From NCBI GenBank assembly GCA_937894335.1, contig CALCRU010000070.1, positions 1 through 64,000 on the forward strand: 64,000 nt of DNA. Direction: 5' to 3'. The position numbers were made by a program, and so were the translations under genes. The notes beneath the pieces are model-generated. The model ran no database searches. It was not told the DNA's origin and saw nothing but the letters and a program-made list of their open reading frames with translations. The DNA comes from an uncultured Treponema sp. Lineage in GTDB: Bacteria; Spirochaetota; Spirochaetia; Treponematales; Treponemataceae. This document shows, one piece after another, positions 17,809-27,200 of the stretch. Every line of letters begins with the position of its first letter. Within the stretch, counting starts at the first letter, position 1.

Positions 17809-18952
17809 CTTTATTCTTTCGCCAGCATTCTGCCTGCATAACGGTGTTCTGGTTTTACAAAGTTCTGCAAATGCAATTGTGTTTGGTCTTACGGATTTTT
17901 CCAATGAAGAACTAAAGGAGCGACTTGTCCGTTCTGTAAAAAGTTTTTATGCGCCAGAAGAACCTGAGCTGAATTTTGAATTTCTTGAGCGTTCGGAATT
18001 TACAAAAAAAATCAGCATTCTTTTTTCTTCGGAAAAGGAAATCGAAAAAAATCTTTCCTCTAAGCAGGAAACTGAAAAATCAGAAAGTGCCGCCGCCGCT
18101 TTGCTTGAAAGTATACTGATAAACGCATGTGACGAAAACGCAACCGACATTCATATAGAAGATTCCCATGTGCAGTTTAGGGTAAAGGGTATCTTAAAGG
18201 AAATTTCTTTTTTGGAACAAGAACAGACACTTTCTCTTGTGCGACGCATAAAGGTTCTTGCAAACATGAATGTGGCCGAGACTCGCCTGCCTCAGGATGG
18301 ACAGTTTTCTTTTTCTTCTCCAGACGGACATTCCGTGTATGTGCGTGTTTCCTGCGTTCCTTCCGTACTTTCTGAATCTGTAGTTCTTCGCATTCTTGAT
18401 GTGGCAAGGGTTCCGCTTAAACTTTCTTCCCTAGGCTTTTCAAAAGAACAGCTTGAAACTGTTGAATGCTTTTGCACTCTTCCCTTTGGACTTGTTTTAA
18501 TTTGTGGTCCCACAGGTTCTGGAAAATCTACTACGGCAGGTGCAATGCTGGAGCACATTCAGTCTGTCTCTGATGGAAAGAAAAAAATCGTGAGCATAGA
18601 AGAGCCTCCTGAATATGTTCTTCCCGGTGTTACCCAAATTGCGGTTCATGCGGAACAGGGAGTAAGTTTTTCTTCCGCCCTAAGAAGCGTTTTTAGGCAG
18701 GACCCAGATATTATTTTTATTGGAGAAATAAGAGATAGTCTTACGGCTCAGACTGCTGTTCAGGCTTCGCTAACGGGGCATCTTGTGTTTGCAACCCTGC
18801 ACACAGTCAGCGCAGAACAGGCCCTTATGCGTCTTGAAGAACTGGGAGTTGGAAGTGCTGTAGTTCGGTCGGTGGTGTGCGGTGTAATCGTTCAGAACTT
18901 AAGTCCTTCGGGAATGAGTGCTGTGGTAAAGAAAATGTCGGAGTTTGCATGA
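17801..18952 (+). CDS. Type II secretion/pilus assembly ATPase (GspE-like), short form
   Basis: The 383-residue protein starts at the ATG at 17801, with TTGGAGG upstream inside the secretin gene. Walker A GPTGSGKSTT is near residue 236, followed by the Asp box VSIEEPPEYV, Walker B region DPDIIFIGEIRD and His box GHLVFATLHT. These place it in the GspE/PilB hexameric ATPases that drive pseudopilus assembly. It is shorter than the usual 500 or so residues: the N-terminal GspL-binding domain is reduced and no tetra-cysteine zinc motif is present. The last codons overlap the next start as ATGA. Confidence 0.92.
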   Translation: MNDFILSPAFCLHNGVLVLQSSANAIVFGLTDFSNEELKERLVRSVKSFYAPEEPELNFEFLERSEFTKKISILFSSEKEIEKNLSSKQETEKSESAAAALLESILINACDENATDIHIEDSHVQFRVKGILKEISFLEQEQTLSLVRRIKVLANMNVAETRLPQDGQFSFSSPDGHSVYVRVSCVPSVLSESVVLRILDVARVPLKLSSLGFSKEQLETVECFCTLPFGLVLICGPTGSGKSTTAGAMLEHIQSVSDGKKKIVSIEEPPEYVLPGVTQIAVHAEQGVSFSSALRSVFRQDPDIIFIGEIRDSLTAQTAVQASLTGHLVFATLHTVSAEQALMRLEELGVGSAVVRSVVCGVIVQNLSPSGMSAVVKKMSEFA

Positions 18953-19863
18953 AAAAATCTTTGTATACATTTATTCTGAGTGCCAGCGAACTTCTCGCAT
19001 CAGGTCTTTCGGTAAGGGAAACTTTTTACACCCTTTCTAAAATAGAAGAGGGAGACAGAACTGTAAAATCTACGGGAAAGGAAATATGCTCATCTTTGGA
19101 AGACGGTTCTTCCCTCTCTGATTCTTTTGCAAAGTGTCGATCCCTTCGCTTTCCAGCTTTTTACTGCGGACTTATTTCTGCAATGGAAGAAAGTGGCAGT
19201 GTAAGCGAGGCTTTTTCTTTTCTTCGTGAAGATGCGGAAACTTCTGTAAAACATGGTGAATCAGTTCTGGCTGCCTTGGTTTATCCCCTGTTTGTAATTC
19301 TTTTAGCTTTTGCTTCTTCTCTTGCTCTGTGCCGGTTCAGTAGCCTTTTTGTCATGCATGAATCAGTCAATCCTCTTTCTGGAATTATAAAAGGTGCGGT
19401 TTTTCTTTTTGTAGCCTCTGCGCTAACACTTAGTTTTGTGTTTTACTGTCTGTCACGAAATGAATGTCTTGAGGCCTGCCGGATCATTCACTTTCTGCTT
19501 TTACATGGAGTTCCTCTTGCAAGGGCTTTAAAAAATGCAGTTCTTCTTTGCCGTGATGGAAGCCCTGTGCAGAAAATTCTTGCTCAGTCCCTTTTAGATC
19601 TACAGTCTGGAGAGGAGCTTTCGAAGGCTCTTAAACCTCTGCATACCTGTGCTTCAATGTACATGCAGTTTTCCCAAAGAACAGGAAACATTGCGAGTGC
19701 ATTCCTACATCTTTCAAATCTTTTGAAGTCTGAGCAGAAGAAAAAAGAAACAGTCTGTCTTTCGCTTTTGCAGCCTCTGCTGATTGTTACCGTTGCGGTT
19801 TACATAATCATCCTGCTTAAAGAAATTGTCATTCCCGTGTTGTTTTCAACATTGGTTATATAG
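18949..19863 (+). CDS. Type II secretion inner-membrane platform protein (GspF-like), short form
   Basis: The 304-residue protein begins at the ATG at 18949, overlapping the ATPase stop. Residues 5-100 carry the first cytoplasmic F domain (ELLASGLSVRETFYTLSK, then LISAMEESGSVSEAF). Three hydrophobic segments follow: about 115-135, 150-180 and the C-terminal 275-300. The middle holds a second, degenerate F domain. Standard GspF has about 400 residues, so this is compact. It should anchor the ATPase and pseudopilus at the inner membrane. Confidence 0.85.
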   Translation: MKKSLYTFILSASELLASGLSVRETFYTLSKIEEGDRTVKSTGKEICSSLEDGSSLSDSFAKCRSLRFPAFYCGLISAMEESGSVSEAFSFLREDAETSVKHGESVLAALVYPLFVILLAFASSLALCRFSSLFVMHESVNPLSGIIKGAVFLFVASALTLSFVFYCLSRNECLEACRIIHFLLLHGVPLARALKNAVLLCRDGSPVQKILAQSLLDLQSGEELSKALKPLHTCASMYMQFSQRTGNIASAFLHLSNLLKSEQKKKETVCLSLLQPLLIVTVAVYIIILLKEIVIPVLFSTLVI

Positions 19864-19872
19864 GAGAAAAAA

Positions 19873-20346
19873 ATGAAACAGAAAAGGAGAAAAACTTATG
19901 AAACAAAAGAAAGCGGTTTTACATTTGTGGAAACCCTTGCGGTCCTTGCCATTGGAGCGATTCTTACTGCGGCTGTCGGTTTGTCTGCCGTCAAGGCAGT
20001 TGATACCGCCCGTTCTGTCTCTTGCGCACAGACTGTTTCGCAGTACAAGGCTGCTCTTCAGGCCTACTATGTTGACTGCGGAACTTTCCCCTCGGTCCAG
20101 CAGGGACTTGATGCACTCTGGCAAAAGCCGGTTCTTGTTCCCGTGCCGTCAAACTGGAGTGGTCCCTATGTTGACAAATGCATTCAGAATGACCCGTGGG
20201 GAAATCCCTTCGTCTACGCACAATATGGAAGTGCAGACTTTCCCCATGATGCGCCATCGCAAGTTCCCTATGTCATCTATTCATTCGGAGCAGACGGAGT
20301 AGCAGGAGGTACAGGAAAAAATGAAGACATCTGTTCGTGGAAGTAA
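19873..20346 (+). CDS. Major pseudopilin (GspG-like)
   Basis: The 157-residue protein has a type III (prepilin) signal: a basic leader ending ESG, then FTFVETLAVLAIGAILTA with Glu at +5 after the predicted cleavage. The C-terminal domain has the GspG-like SVQQGLDALW, DPWGNPF and YSFGADGVAGGTG (calcium-site region) motifs. It should form the periplasmic pseudopilus. The prepilin peptidase needed to process it is not in the window. Its 3' end overlaps the next start by 26 nt. Confidence 0.92.
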   Translation: MKQKRRKTYETKESGFTFVETLAVLAIGAILTAAVGLSAVKAVDTARSVSCAQTVSQYKAALQAYYVDCGTFPSVQQGLDALWQKPVLVPVPSNWSGPYVDKCIQNDPWGNPFVYAQYGSADFPHDAPSQVPYVIYSFGADGVAGGTGKNEDICSWK

Positions 20347-20503
20347 AGTTGACGGTTCCATGTTGGCAAGCGCATTGTGCATTATGGCATGTCTTTCTAT
20401 GCTGATGTTTGTGTGTGCGGCGGTGCTTTGTGCGGAATATCATGTTGCAAAAAAGCAATATGATTCATTTTATCAGAATGGAATTGTCTATGAAGTTGAT
20501 TGA
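20321..20503 (+). CDS. Tiny single-pass protein, pseudopilin-like
   Basis: The 60-residue protein has a basic N-terminus, then one hydrophobic helix (LASALCIMACLSMLMFVCAA) and a short polar tail. GGAGG lies about 12 nt before the ATG at 20321, with AGGA closer. It overlaps both gspG and the following gene, which argues that it is translated. The helix follows a KVDGSM segment, loosely like a prepilin leader, but the +5 Glu is absent. It may be a minor pseudopilin or an assembly peptide. Confidence 0.6.
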   Translation: MKTSVRGSKVDGSMLASALCIMACLSMLMFVCAAVLCAEYHVAKKQYDSFYQNGIVYEVD

Positions 20504-20795
20504 AGCCCTTGCATGCTGTTCTCTCCTGCTTGTGTTTGCAGCATCATTTTGCGGCCTTTTGTATTCATACAAGACGGTCTCCGAAAAAACTGCCTGTCTT
20601 CGTCGGGAGCTTGACCATGATTCTTTTATAGTCAGCGGTCTTCCCCGTGCGGTTAGCGAAAACCGTGTAGAAGATTTTGTCGTGCTTTGCAAATCCCTGT
20701 GGGCGGATGAAGACATGAGCGTTTCTTACCCCGAATGCACATGGACTCATGAGGGAAAGAAAAAATCAGCCAGATTTACAGAGGAGAAAAATTGA
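20490..20795 (+). CDS. Minor pseudopilin-like protein (GspI/J type)
   Basis: From the ATG at 20490 (101 residues) the N-terminus reads MKLIEALACCSLLLVFAASF, matching the LIEAL start of minor pseudopilins after a very short or missing leader. An ATG at 20478 is an alternative. The polar C-terminal part has about 70 residues and no recognised fold. It overlaps the previous ORF by 14 nt and the next by 4 nt. Its place between gspG and the GspL/M-like gene is where minor pseudopilins are expected. Confidence 0.6.
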   Translation: MKLIEALACCSLLLVFAASFCGLLYSYKTVSEKTACLRRELDHDSFIVSGLPRAVSENRVEDFVVLCKSLWADEDMSVSYPECTWTHEGKKKSARFTEEKN

Positions 20796-21910
20796 TGAAG
20801 GGAAGTAATGTAATCCAACGAAATGATTATGAACTTTATTCTATAAAAATGCCCTTGCTCTTACGAAGCCGTGAACGAAATCAGTATATAAAGCGAGAAC
20901 TGGAAAAACTGCATCCAAGATTTTCTTCCCGGTGTTCTGTTGATGCAGTTTATCATCTTCGCAAAAAGGGACTGGAAGCTTCTGTGGCTGTTATGGATAA
21001 GACGACTCTTGCTTCTTATCGTACTAAAAATAGAGGGCTACTCTTTCTTGAGGGACAAAAAAATCGTCCTGCCTTTTCCATTAAGATGACGCTTTACCTG
21101 ATTCTTTCTGTGGCTTTTGTTTCCTTATGTGCCGTGCTCTTTGTTCTTTCCCGTACAAACAGACCGGCTGTAAAAAATCTTAATGTAATAATGGAAGACC
21201 CTGAACCATATGTTGCACCTATTTCCTTTCCAAAAGAAGTGGATGAAATTTTTCTTTCAGTCTCCCGTGCTGGTGGAATTATAGAATCCTTTTCCTTTGA
21301 AAACGGAAAGTCCGAAATGCATATTAAAAATGTGTTTCCTGAAGTGCTAGCCTCCAAAATCACTTGTCTTTCGGGCATGTCGGTTTCAAGCGTGACATAT
21401 AGTTCGGGTCTTCCTTCTTTTTCTTTGTCCTGGCAATCGGACTATACGGCACCTCACTCAGATTCTCCGGTTGACTCTGCCTTTGTGCCACCACTGATGC
21501 GTTCTGTTCTAGAGCGATGTTCAGCTTCACTTTCTGAAGAAAGTTTTGACGGTAAAAGGTATGTGGTTTCTGTTCCTCAAAATAGGTTTGGAAACTTTGC
21601 AAGAGAATTTTCCACATTCTGTTTTGAAAATACTTTGGACATTCGGAGTATTTCTGTTTCTTTGGGTAACGGAGTGCTGCTGCTTACTTTTACCTTGGAC
21701 GATGCAAGTCAGGATTTTGTGCTGCATAAACTTCTTCAGGTTCACTGGAAACTGTTTGTTCCTGCAAAAGAGGAAATTAAGCCGGTACCGCTAGCTAAGA
21801 AAAATCAGTCTGAAAATAAAAATCAGATTGGAACCATACTTCAAAAGAATGGACACCGTGTAGTGTTCTATTTAGATTCAGATGGAAAAATTAAAGGAGC
21901 GTACGAATGA
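20792..21910 (+). CDS. Single-pass membrane protein, possible GspL/GspM-like platform component
   Basis: The 372-residue protein has a basic cytoplasmic N-terminal region (about 1-95), one membrane segment (about 96-118, LYLILSVAFVSLCAVLFVLS) and a periplasmic region with two ferredoxin-like beta/alpha stretches. This topology fits GspL/GspM or PilN/PilO proteins, but I find no diagnostic motif, so the assignment rests on context. It overlaps its neighbours by 4 nt on each side (ATGA), consistent with one operon. Confidence 0.55.
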   Translation: MMKGSNVIQRNDYELYSIKMPLLLRSRERNQYIKRELEKLHPRFSSRCSVDAVYHLRKKGLEASVAVMDKTTLASYRTKNRGLLFLEGQKNRPAFSIKMTLYLILSVAFVSLCAVLFVLSRTNRPAVKNLNVIMEDPEPYVAPISFPKEVDEIFLSVSRAGGIIESFSFENGKSEMHIKNVFPEVLASKITCLSGMSVSSVTYSSGLPSFSLSWQSDYTAPHSDSPVDSAFVPPLMRSVLERCSASLSEESFDGKRYVVSVPQNRFGNFAREFSTFCFENTLDIRSISVSLGNGVLLLTFTLDDASQDFVLHKLLQVHWKLFVPAKEEIKPVPLAKKNQSENKNQIGTILQKNGHRVVFYLDSDGKIKGAYE

Positions 21911-22473
21911 AAAAAATTACTTTTGCCTTTGTGCTTTTTGCATGTCTCTTGTGTTCCTGTAGAACTTCTTCTGTAAAAAAAATGCAGGGTGACTCTTATT
22001 GCTTCATCTGTTCATCGGATGATAAGCCTGTTGTTGGCTACTGTTTTTATGTGGATGACAGGTGCATTGCCATGACAAACCAAAGTGGCTTTGCTCTTAT
22101 TCCTGAACGGTATGCAGGACAGACTGTTCTTGCAAAAAAGACGGGATGGGAAACCCTTGCGCTAGATGAAAATTCCTTTGCTGACGGTGGAGTTGTTTGC
22201 ATTTCTGCCCGAGCTTTTGCAGACTTATGCGAAGAATGTTCTTCGTTAATCCGAGCAAAAGATTTTGTTCAGGCTCAGAATGTGTGCAATCTTCTTTTTG
22301 ATGCTGCCCGTTCTAACGCAGAGTCAGATGTAGCCACCGCCTATGCATCAGTTATCTCTTATAAAAACGGAGAAACATCTTCTTCGCTTAAACTTCTTCA
22401 GTCGCTAAACAAAGAAAGTGCGGCTTCTGTAGAGTTTATAGAAAAACTTCTTGTGGAGGTGCTGGATGAATAA
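21907..22473 (+). CDS. Lipoprotein of unknown function
   Basis: The 188-residue protein has a lipoprotein signal peptide ending in the lipobox LLCSC (lipidated Cys near residue 18). The mature part begins with a small beta-rich region and ends in a helical stretch with TPR-like spacing. No enzyme motif is seen. In type II systems a small lipoprotein (pilotin) helps the secretin reach the outer membrane; this could be such a helper, but that is inference from position only. It starts inside the preceding stop. Confidence 0.7.
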   Translation: MKKITFAFVLFACLLCSCRTSSVKKMQGDSYCFICSSDDKPVVGYCFYVDDRCIAMTNQSGFALIPERYAGQTVLAKKTGWETLALDENSFADGGVVCISARAFADLCEECSSLIRAKDFVQAQNVCNLLFDAARSNAESDVATAYASVISYKNGETSSSLKLLQSLNKESAASVEFIEKLLVEVLDE

Positions 22474-22906
22474 GAAAATTTGTCTTTTTACTGCACTTAT
22501 CTTTTTTGCCCTTGTGCTGTCGTCATGTAATACGGATTTGTCTTACGCTCCCTATGCTGTAAAAAGTAAGACTGTAAGGATTGGCTCCTATTCGTCCTAC
22601 TATAATTTTGCAGGAGCACACATTGTTTTTTCAAACAAGAGCAATAAGGTTGTGCGTCAGGTAACACTTTCCTTTCTGGTTTTCGATTCTGACGGTCAGC
22701 TAAGTTCGCCTGTAGGAAATGCAATTGTTACGGTTCACACTGAAAAAATAAAACCTCTTGATTCAAAAGAGATTATTGTAAGTTTGGATGATGCACTGGG
22801 ACCTCATCTGTTTAAAACATATCAGGTGGGAAATCTTTTTGCTTCTGAAATAGTTTTTTCTGACGGCTCAGTGTGGTCAGATCCCATGGGCTTTTATGCT
22901 GAGTGA
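22466..22906 (+). CDS. Small lipoprotein of unknown function
   Basis: From the ATG at 22466 (146 residues) a signal peptide ends in LVLSSC. The mature part is beta-rich (IVFSNKSNKVVRQVTLSFLV), like small immunoglobulin-like or FxLYD-type domains found in periplasmic lipoproteins. It overlaps the preceding gene by 8 nt. A role in the secretion locus is plausible but unproven. Confidence 0.65.
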   Translation: MNKKICLFTALIFFALVLSSCNTDLSYAPYAVKSKTVRIGSYSSYYNFAGAHIVFSNKSNKVVRQVTLSFLVFDSDGQLSSPVGNAIVTVHTEKIKPLDSKEIIVSLDDALGPHLFKTYQVGNLFASEIVFSDGSVWSDPMGFYAE

Positions 22907-22913
22907 GGTGGCT

Positions 22914-24224
22914 GTGAAAAATACTTTTGTCTTATTAACTATTGCACTTGTGATTTCTTTGACTTCCTGTTCCTCTTATATAGCACCGTCAAATGAAAAT
23001 GTCTCTTCTGGTAATGAGGGAAAACTTACTCTTATGGTCTACATGGCTGCTGACAATGATTTGGAATCTGCGGCACTGGAAGACTTGAACGAAATGGAAG
23101 CGGCTTTTTATGACGAAGAAAAAATTACGGTTCTTGTCCTTCTTGACAGGAGCGATCTTTACGACAATAGCAACGGAAACTGGTCTTCAACCCGGTTATA
23201 CAAAGTTAAACATGATGCTAACGGCATGAACAAGACGATAGTTTCAGAACAACTTCCCTGCCCAGAACTGTCTCTTGAACTTTCCCACGATAGCGAACTT
23301 GATATGTCCAGTAAAAAAACTTTAAGCGGACTGCTTTCGTATTCTTGCAGGGCTTTTCCTGCTGATCGATATGCTCTTGTGATGTGGGGCCACGGTACAG
23401 GCTGGCGAGGACTTTCTTTGGATGGCATAAGTTACAGTTCAAAAAAAGTAAAAGCCTTTGCTTTTGACGACAACGGTGGAGGCTACATGCATCTTTGTAC
23501 TTTGCGAGAGGCGATTGAAGACGGCATGAAAGATGAAGTGTTGGAATTTATCGGCTTTGACACATGCTTTGGTGCGGAACTAGAGGTGTGCTATGAACTT
23601 AAGAATTGTGCTCGCTGGCTCTGCGGAACCGAGGGACTTTCGCCTTATTCTGGATGGAACTACACAACATGGCTACATGAAATTTCCAGAAACATATCCG
23701 CCGGACAGGATTTTTTTTCTTTGCCAGAACCAAAGGATGATACTTCCTTTGCAGTAGTTTCGCTTTCCCATATAGGAGAACTATTTGCTTCGTTTGATTC
23801 GTTAGCCAGTTCTCTTACGAAATGTATTTGCAGCGAGGATGATGTTGAGTCGCTAAAGAAACTTGTTAGAAGTGCAGGGTTGCTCTTTGTTCCCAATGCA
23901 AAGTCAGAAGCCTATATTTCAATTTATGATTTCCTTTCTGCTGTGGAGTCAGAATTTCCTCACCTTGCAGAAGAAATTAAAGATGTAGAAAGAGATTTGT
24001 TCAATAGCGTTCAGACCAGAACTTCTAACGGCCACATTCCTTTGGGAGTTTTTGTCTGTGAACTTGACGCTTCTGGTGACATTTCTTCCCCGTTCCCTGC
24101 TTCGTATGTAAATGGAAGCGGAGAGAAAAATCAGTGCGCCTTCGTGAAGGATTCTGTTGGCTATGTTCCCACTTTTGCTGGCGGTGGGTTGTTGGGGATG
24201 CTGTTTAGAAAAAACAACTTTTAG
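22914..24224 (+). CDS. Clostripain-family (C11) cysteine protease, lipoprotein
   Basis: I favour the GTG at 22914 with GAGG just upstream; an ATG at 22896 is in frame and overlaps the previous stop. The signal peptide ends in SLTSC. The C11 fold is recognised by LTLMVYMAADNDLES near the N-terminus, the catalytic His region ALVMWGHGTGW and the catalytic Cys in FIGFDTCFGAELEV, followed by LCGTEGLSPYSGW. C11 proteases cleave after basic residues and often mature by self-cleavage (family knowledge). Sitting directly before the giant Rhs gene with a 13-nt gap, it is a candidate processing enzyme for that protein or for pseudopilus cargo. Confidence 0.85.
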   Translation: MKNTFVLLTIALVISLTSCSSYIAPSNENVSSGNEGKLTLMVYMAADNDLESAALEDLNEMEAAFYDEEKITVLVLLDRSDLYDNSNGNWSSTRLYKVKHDANGMNKTIVSEQLPCPELSLELSHDSELDMSSKKTLSGLLSYSCRAFPADRYALVMWGHGTGWRGLSLDGISYSSKKVKAFAFDDNGGGYMHLCTLREAIEDGMKDEVLEFIGFDTCFGAELEVCYELKNCARWLCGTEGLSPYSGWNYTTWLHEISRNISAGQDFFSLPEPKDDTSFAVVSLSHIGELFASFDSLASSLTKCICSEDDVESLKKLVRSAGLLFVPNAKSEAYISIYDFLSAVESEFPHLAEEIKDVERDLFNSVQTRTSNGHIPLGVFVCELDASGDISSPFPASYVNGSGEKNQCAFVKDSVGYVPTFAGGGLLGMLFRKNNF

Positions 24225-24237
24225 TAAGGAGATAAAA

Positions 24238-27200
24238 ATGAAAAAATACTTGTATTGTCTAATTCTGTTTTGTGTTGTCGTAACTAGCATGTGTTATGGA
24301 GTGAAGAAAACATATCAGAATGTTGATTATTGGATAGGACCTGGGCAGGAAGGTTCTACTATCGAAGAGCAAATTAAGAAAGCCATAGATAAAGAAAAAG
24401 CCGAAGGAGCTAAGGCTGCAATGAAAGCTGAACAGGAAAGAACCAAAAGTAGTCTGGTAGCCGAAACTGAAGCGTCTCAACGAGCCCTCTCTCAGGCAAA
24501 TGCTGAAACTGAGAGGGCAAAACTGGCGCAGAGTAATGCTCAGTCTGCTCTTTCTGATGCACAGAATGCATGTGAGCAGGCATTGCAGCGCGGTGTTTCA
24601 AAAGATTCGCCTGAATATAAAGAACTTGAAAAGAAAATGCTCGCCGCTAAGGATAAAGCTGACGCCGCAAATGCGTATGCGAATACTTGCTCGTCAGCAC
24701 TTGATGATGCGAAAAAATCCGCTGAAGAATCTCTTAATAGACAAAAAGCGTATGAAAAACAGCTTGAGGAAGAACGCAAAGAATTGGAATGGATTCAACA
24801 CGAGGAAGCCTTTATTGTTGCAAACGCAGGTATCTTAGTGTCGAATATGTCTGAAGAAAAGAAGTTTTCTATATTGTCTAGTTTGTATGATCCTTTTGAA
24901 AGACAGAAAGTAATCGAAGCCATAAAGTCGGAGCCTATTTATGCGAGATACAAACGAGCTGCAAAAGATGGGGTCAGTTTGTTTATGGTTCGGCCTCCTG
25001 AAGAAGTAGGAGATCCTGTCTTGCTTTCAACAGGACAATATGCTCTGGAAACTGTTGAAACTTCTATTCATTACGGACTATATAGCTTCCCTGTCAGACT
25101 TTATTATGTCAGTGGTGGCTCTGGAGATGGTTCGTTCGGTAAGAAGTGGATGTCTAGTTTGGATACCTGCATTGTTAGGTCGGAAGGAGTGGACGGACTT
25201 GGTGAATATATTGAATTATTGAAAAATATAAATACAATTAATTCACTTAAGAACAGGGTGGATAAAATAAGCATCTTGTCCACAGAAGCCTTGCAGCAAT
25301 ACAATAGCCTTGAAACAACTTCTTTCTATTTGCAAAATCTAGCCTCAAATAGCGAACTTTCCATGCAGGAACATCAGTCTGAGGTGAATAGAAATTCTTA
25401 TGTAAATAGTTCATTCATTTCTAATACGAATGCTTTTGGCTATAATGTTATATTTTATATGTCGGATAACTCATCTGTTGGAATTTATGCTCACAATACT
25501 GCTTCTGGAAATTGGGAATGTATTAATGAAGGTGGCGTGATAAGTTCCTTTATAACGGAGAAGTCAGACGGCAGTTACGAGCTGCATGAACTGGATGGTA
25601 AAGTAAAGTATTTTAACAGGTTTGGTCAACCTGTAAAGTTCGAAGATGAATATGGTAGCTCAATAGAGTTTGATTATGATGAAGAAACGCATAGGCTTGA
25701 TTCTATTACTCACAAGGGAAAAAAGTTACTGACACTTGCATGGAATTCTCAAGGTTGCATAGATTCTATTTATAATCATTGTGAAAAGAAGCATATAAAC
25801 TTTGTTTACGAGAATAATCTCCTAAGTTTTATAGAAAATGAAAATGCTAAAACTTCGTTTGTCTATGATTCTGATGATGATTTGATAAAAATAGTTAAGG
25901 ACGATGGAAGTTTCATTGACATTTATTATGGAAGTGACTCGGATGTGAAAGAAAAACGGGTTATGCATGTCAAAAATGAAGAGTCTGGTACTGAAACTTT
26001 TTCTTACGATTATAAAACTAACTCCATCAATTATGTGGATGCTGACGGATTTGAAACTTCCTATGTTCTTAATGAGTTTAAGCAGGTCTCTGAGACTCAT
26101 TTTTCTGATGGTACATATTTACTGTATGATTATGATGATTACGGTCGTGTAATAGCAACGACAGATATGTTCGGCACAAAAAAGTTTTCTTATGATGAAT
26201 ATGGCAATATGAAAGAATGCCTGTATCCAGATGGGTCTTTTGAAGTGTGGTCATATCTTAAAAATGGAAATTTGAATTCTTATACTGACAGAGACGGTGT
26301 TGTTACAAATTATGAGTATGACATTCACGGTGGAAGCTCTGGCGTTGTTCGAAATGGAGTAAAAACTTTAACAATAGAAAGAAACAGTTGGGGTGGAATT
26401 TCGCGAATTAAGGGCCTCGGTCTTGATTGCGAATGTTTGTATGATGAAAACTATAATCAAACTTCTGACGGTTCGAATTCAATTTTGTATTCTGATAATA
26501 ATACTCTAAAAGAAGTGAAGGATTTGCAGGGAAATGTAAAGTCCTATTCTTATGATGAAAAGAACTATTCCGTAACAGCGACCGACTCTAACGGGAACAG
26601 AACAATCATAGTCAGAAATGCTAGGGGCGATATAACTGAAGTTTATACAGAAAACCCACAAACAGGTTATGTGCATATTGATAAGTATTCTTATGACAAA
26701 CGACATCTTCTTTTGTCATACAGTGAGGGTGATGGTGAAACTTGCGAGGCTGCAAAAGAATCAGTGAGAACTGTATCTGAATGCACCTATACTCTTGGTG
26801 GAAGGCTTGCTAGAAAAATCATATGGAATGAGGGTCCTGCTGCTGAGTATGATGCATGTGGAGTTTGTTACACTTACGAATATGACTGCCATGGAAATAT
26901 TATCCAAACAGAAATAGTGTTTATAGACTCTGCAAAGTCCCCAATAGGTAATCCTGTAAATAAAAAGCTTGACTACTCCTATAGAGATGGCTTTTTGCAT
27001 CTTGATGTCTATGTCAACGGAGTGTTTGCTGGACATCAGATTATAAACGAAAATAATCAGGTTCTTTCCGTTACTGATCCAGAGAATAGAAGAATTTCCT
27101 TTGAGTATACTCCTGCTGGAAATCTAAAAGCTGTAAAAAATATTTATGGAGGTGTAGAGAACTATATTTATGATTCAGCCACAGGAGAGATTGCAAATGT

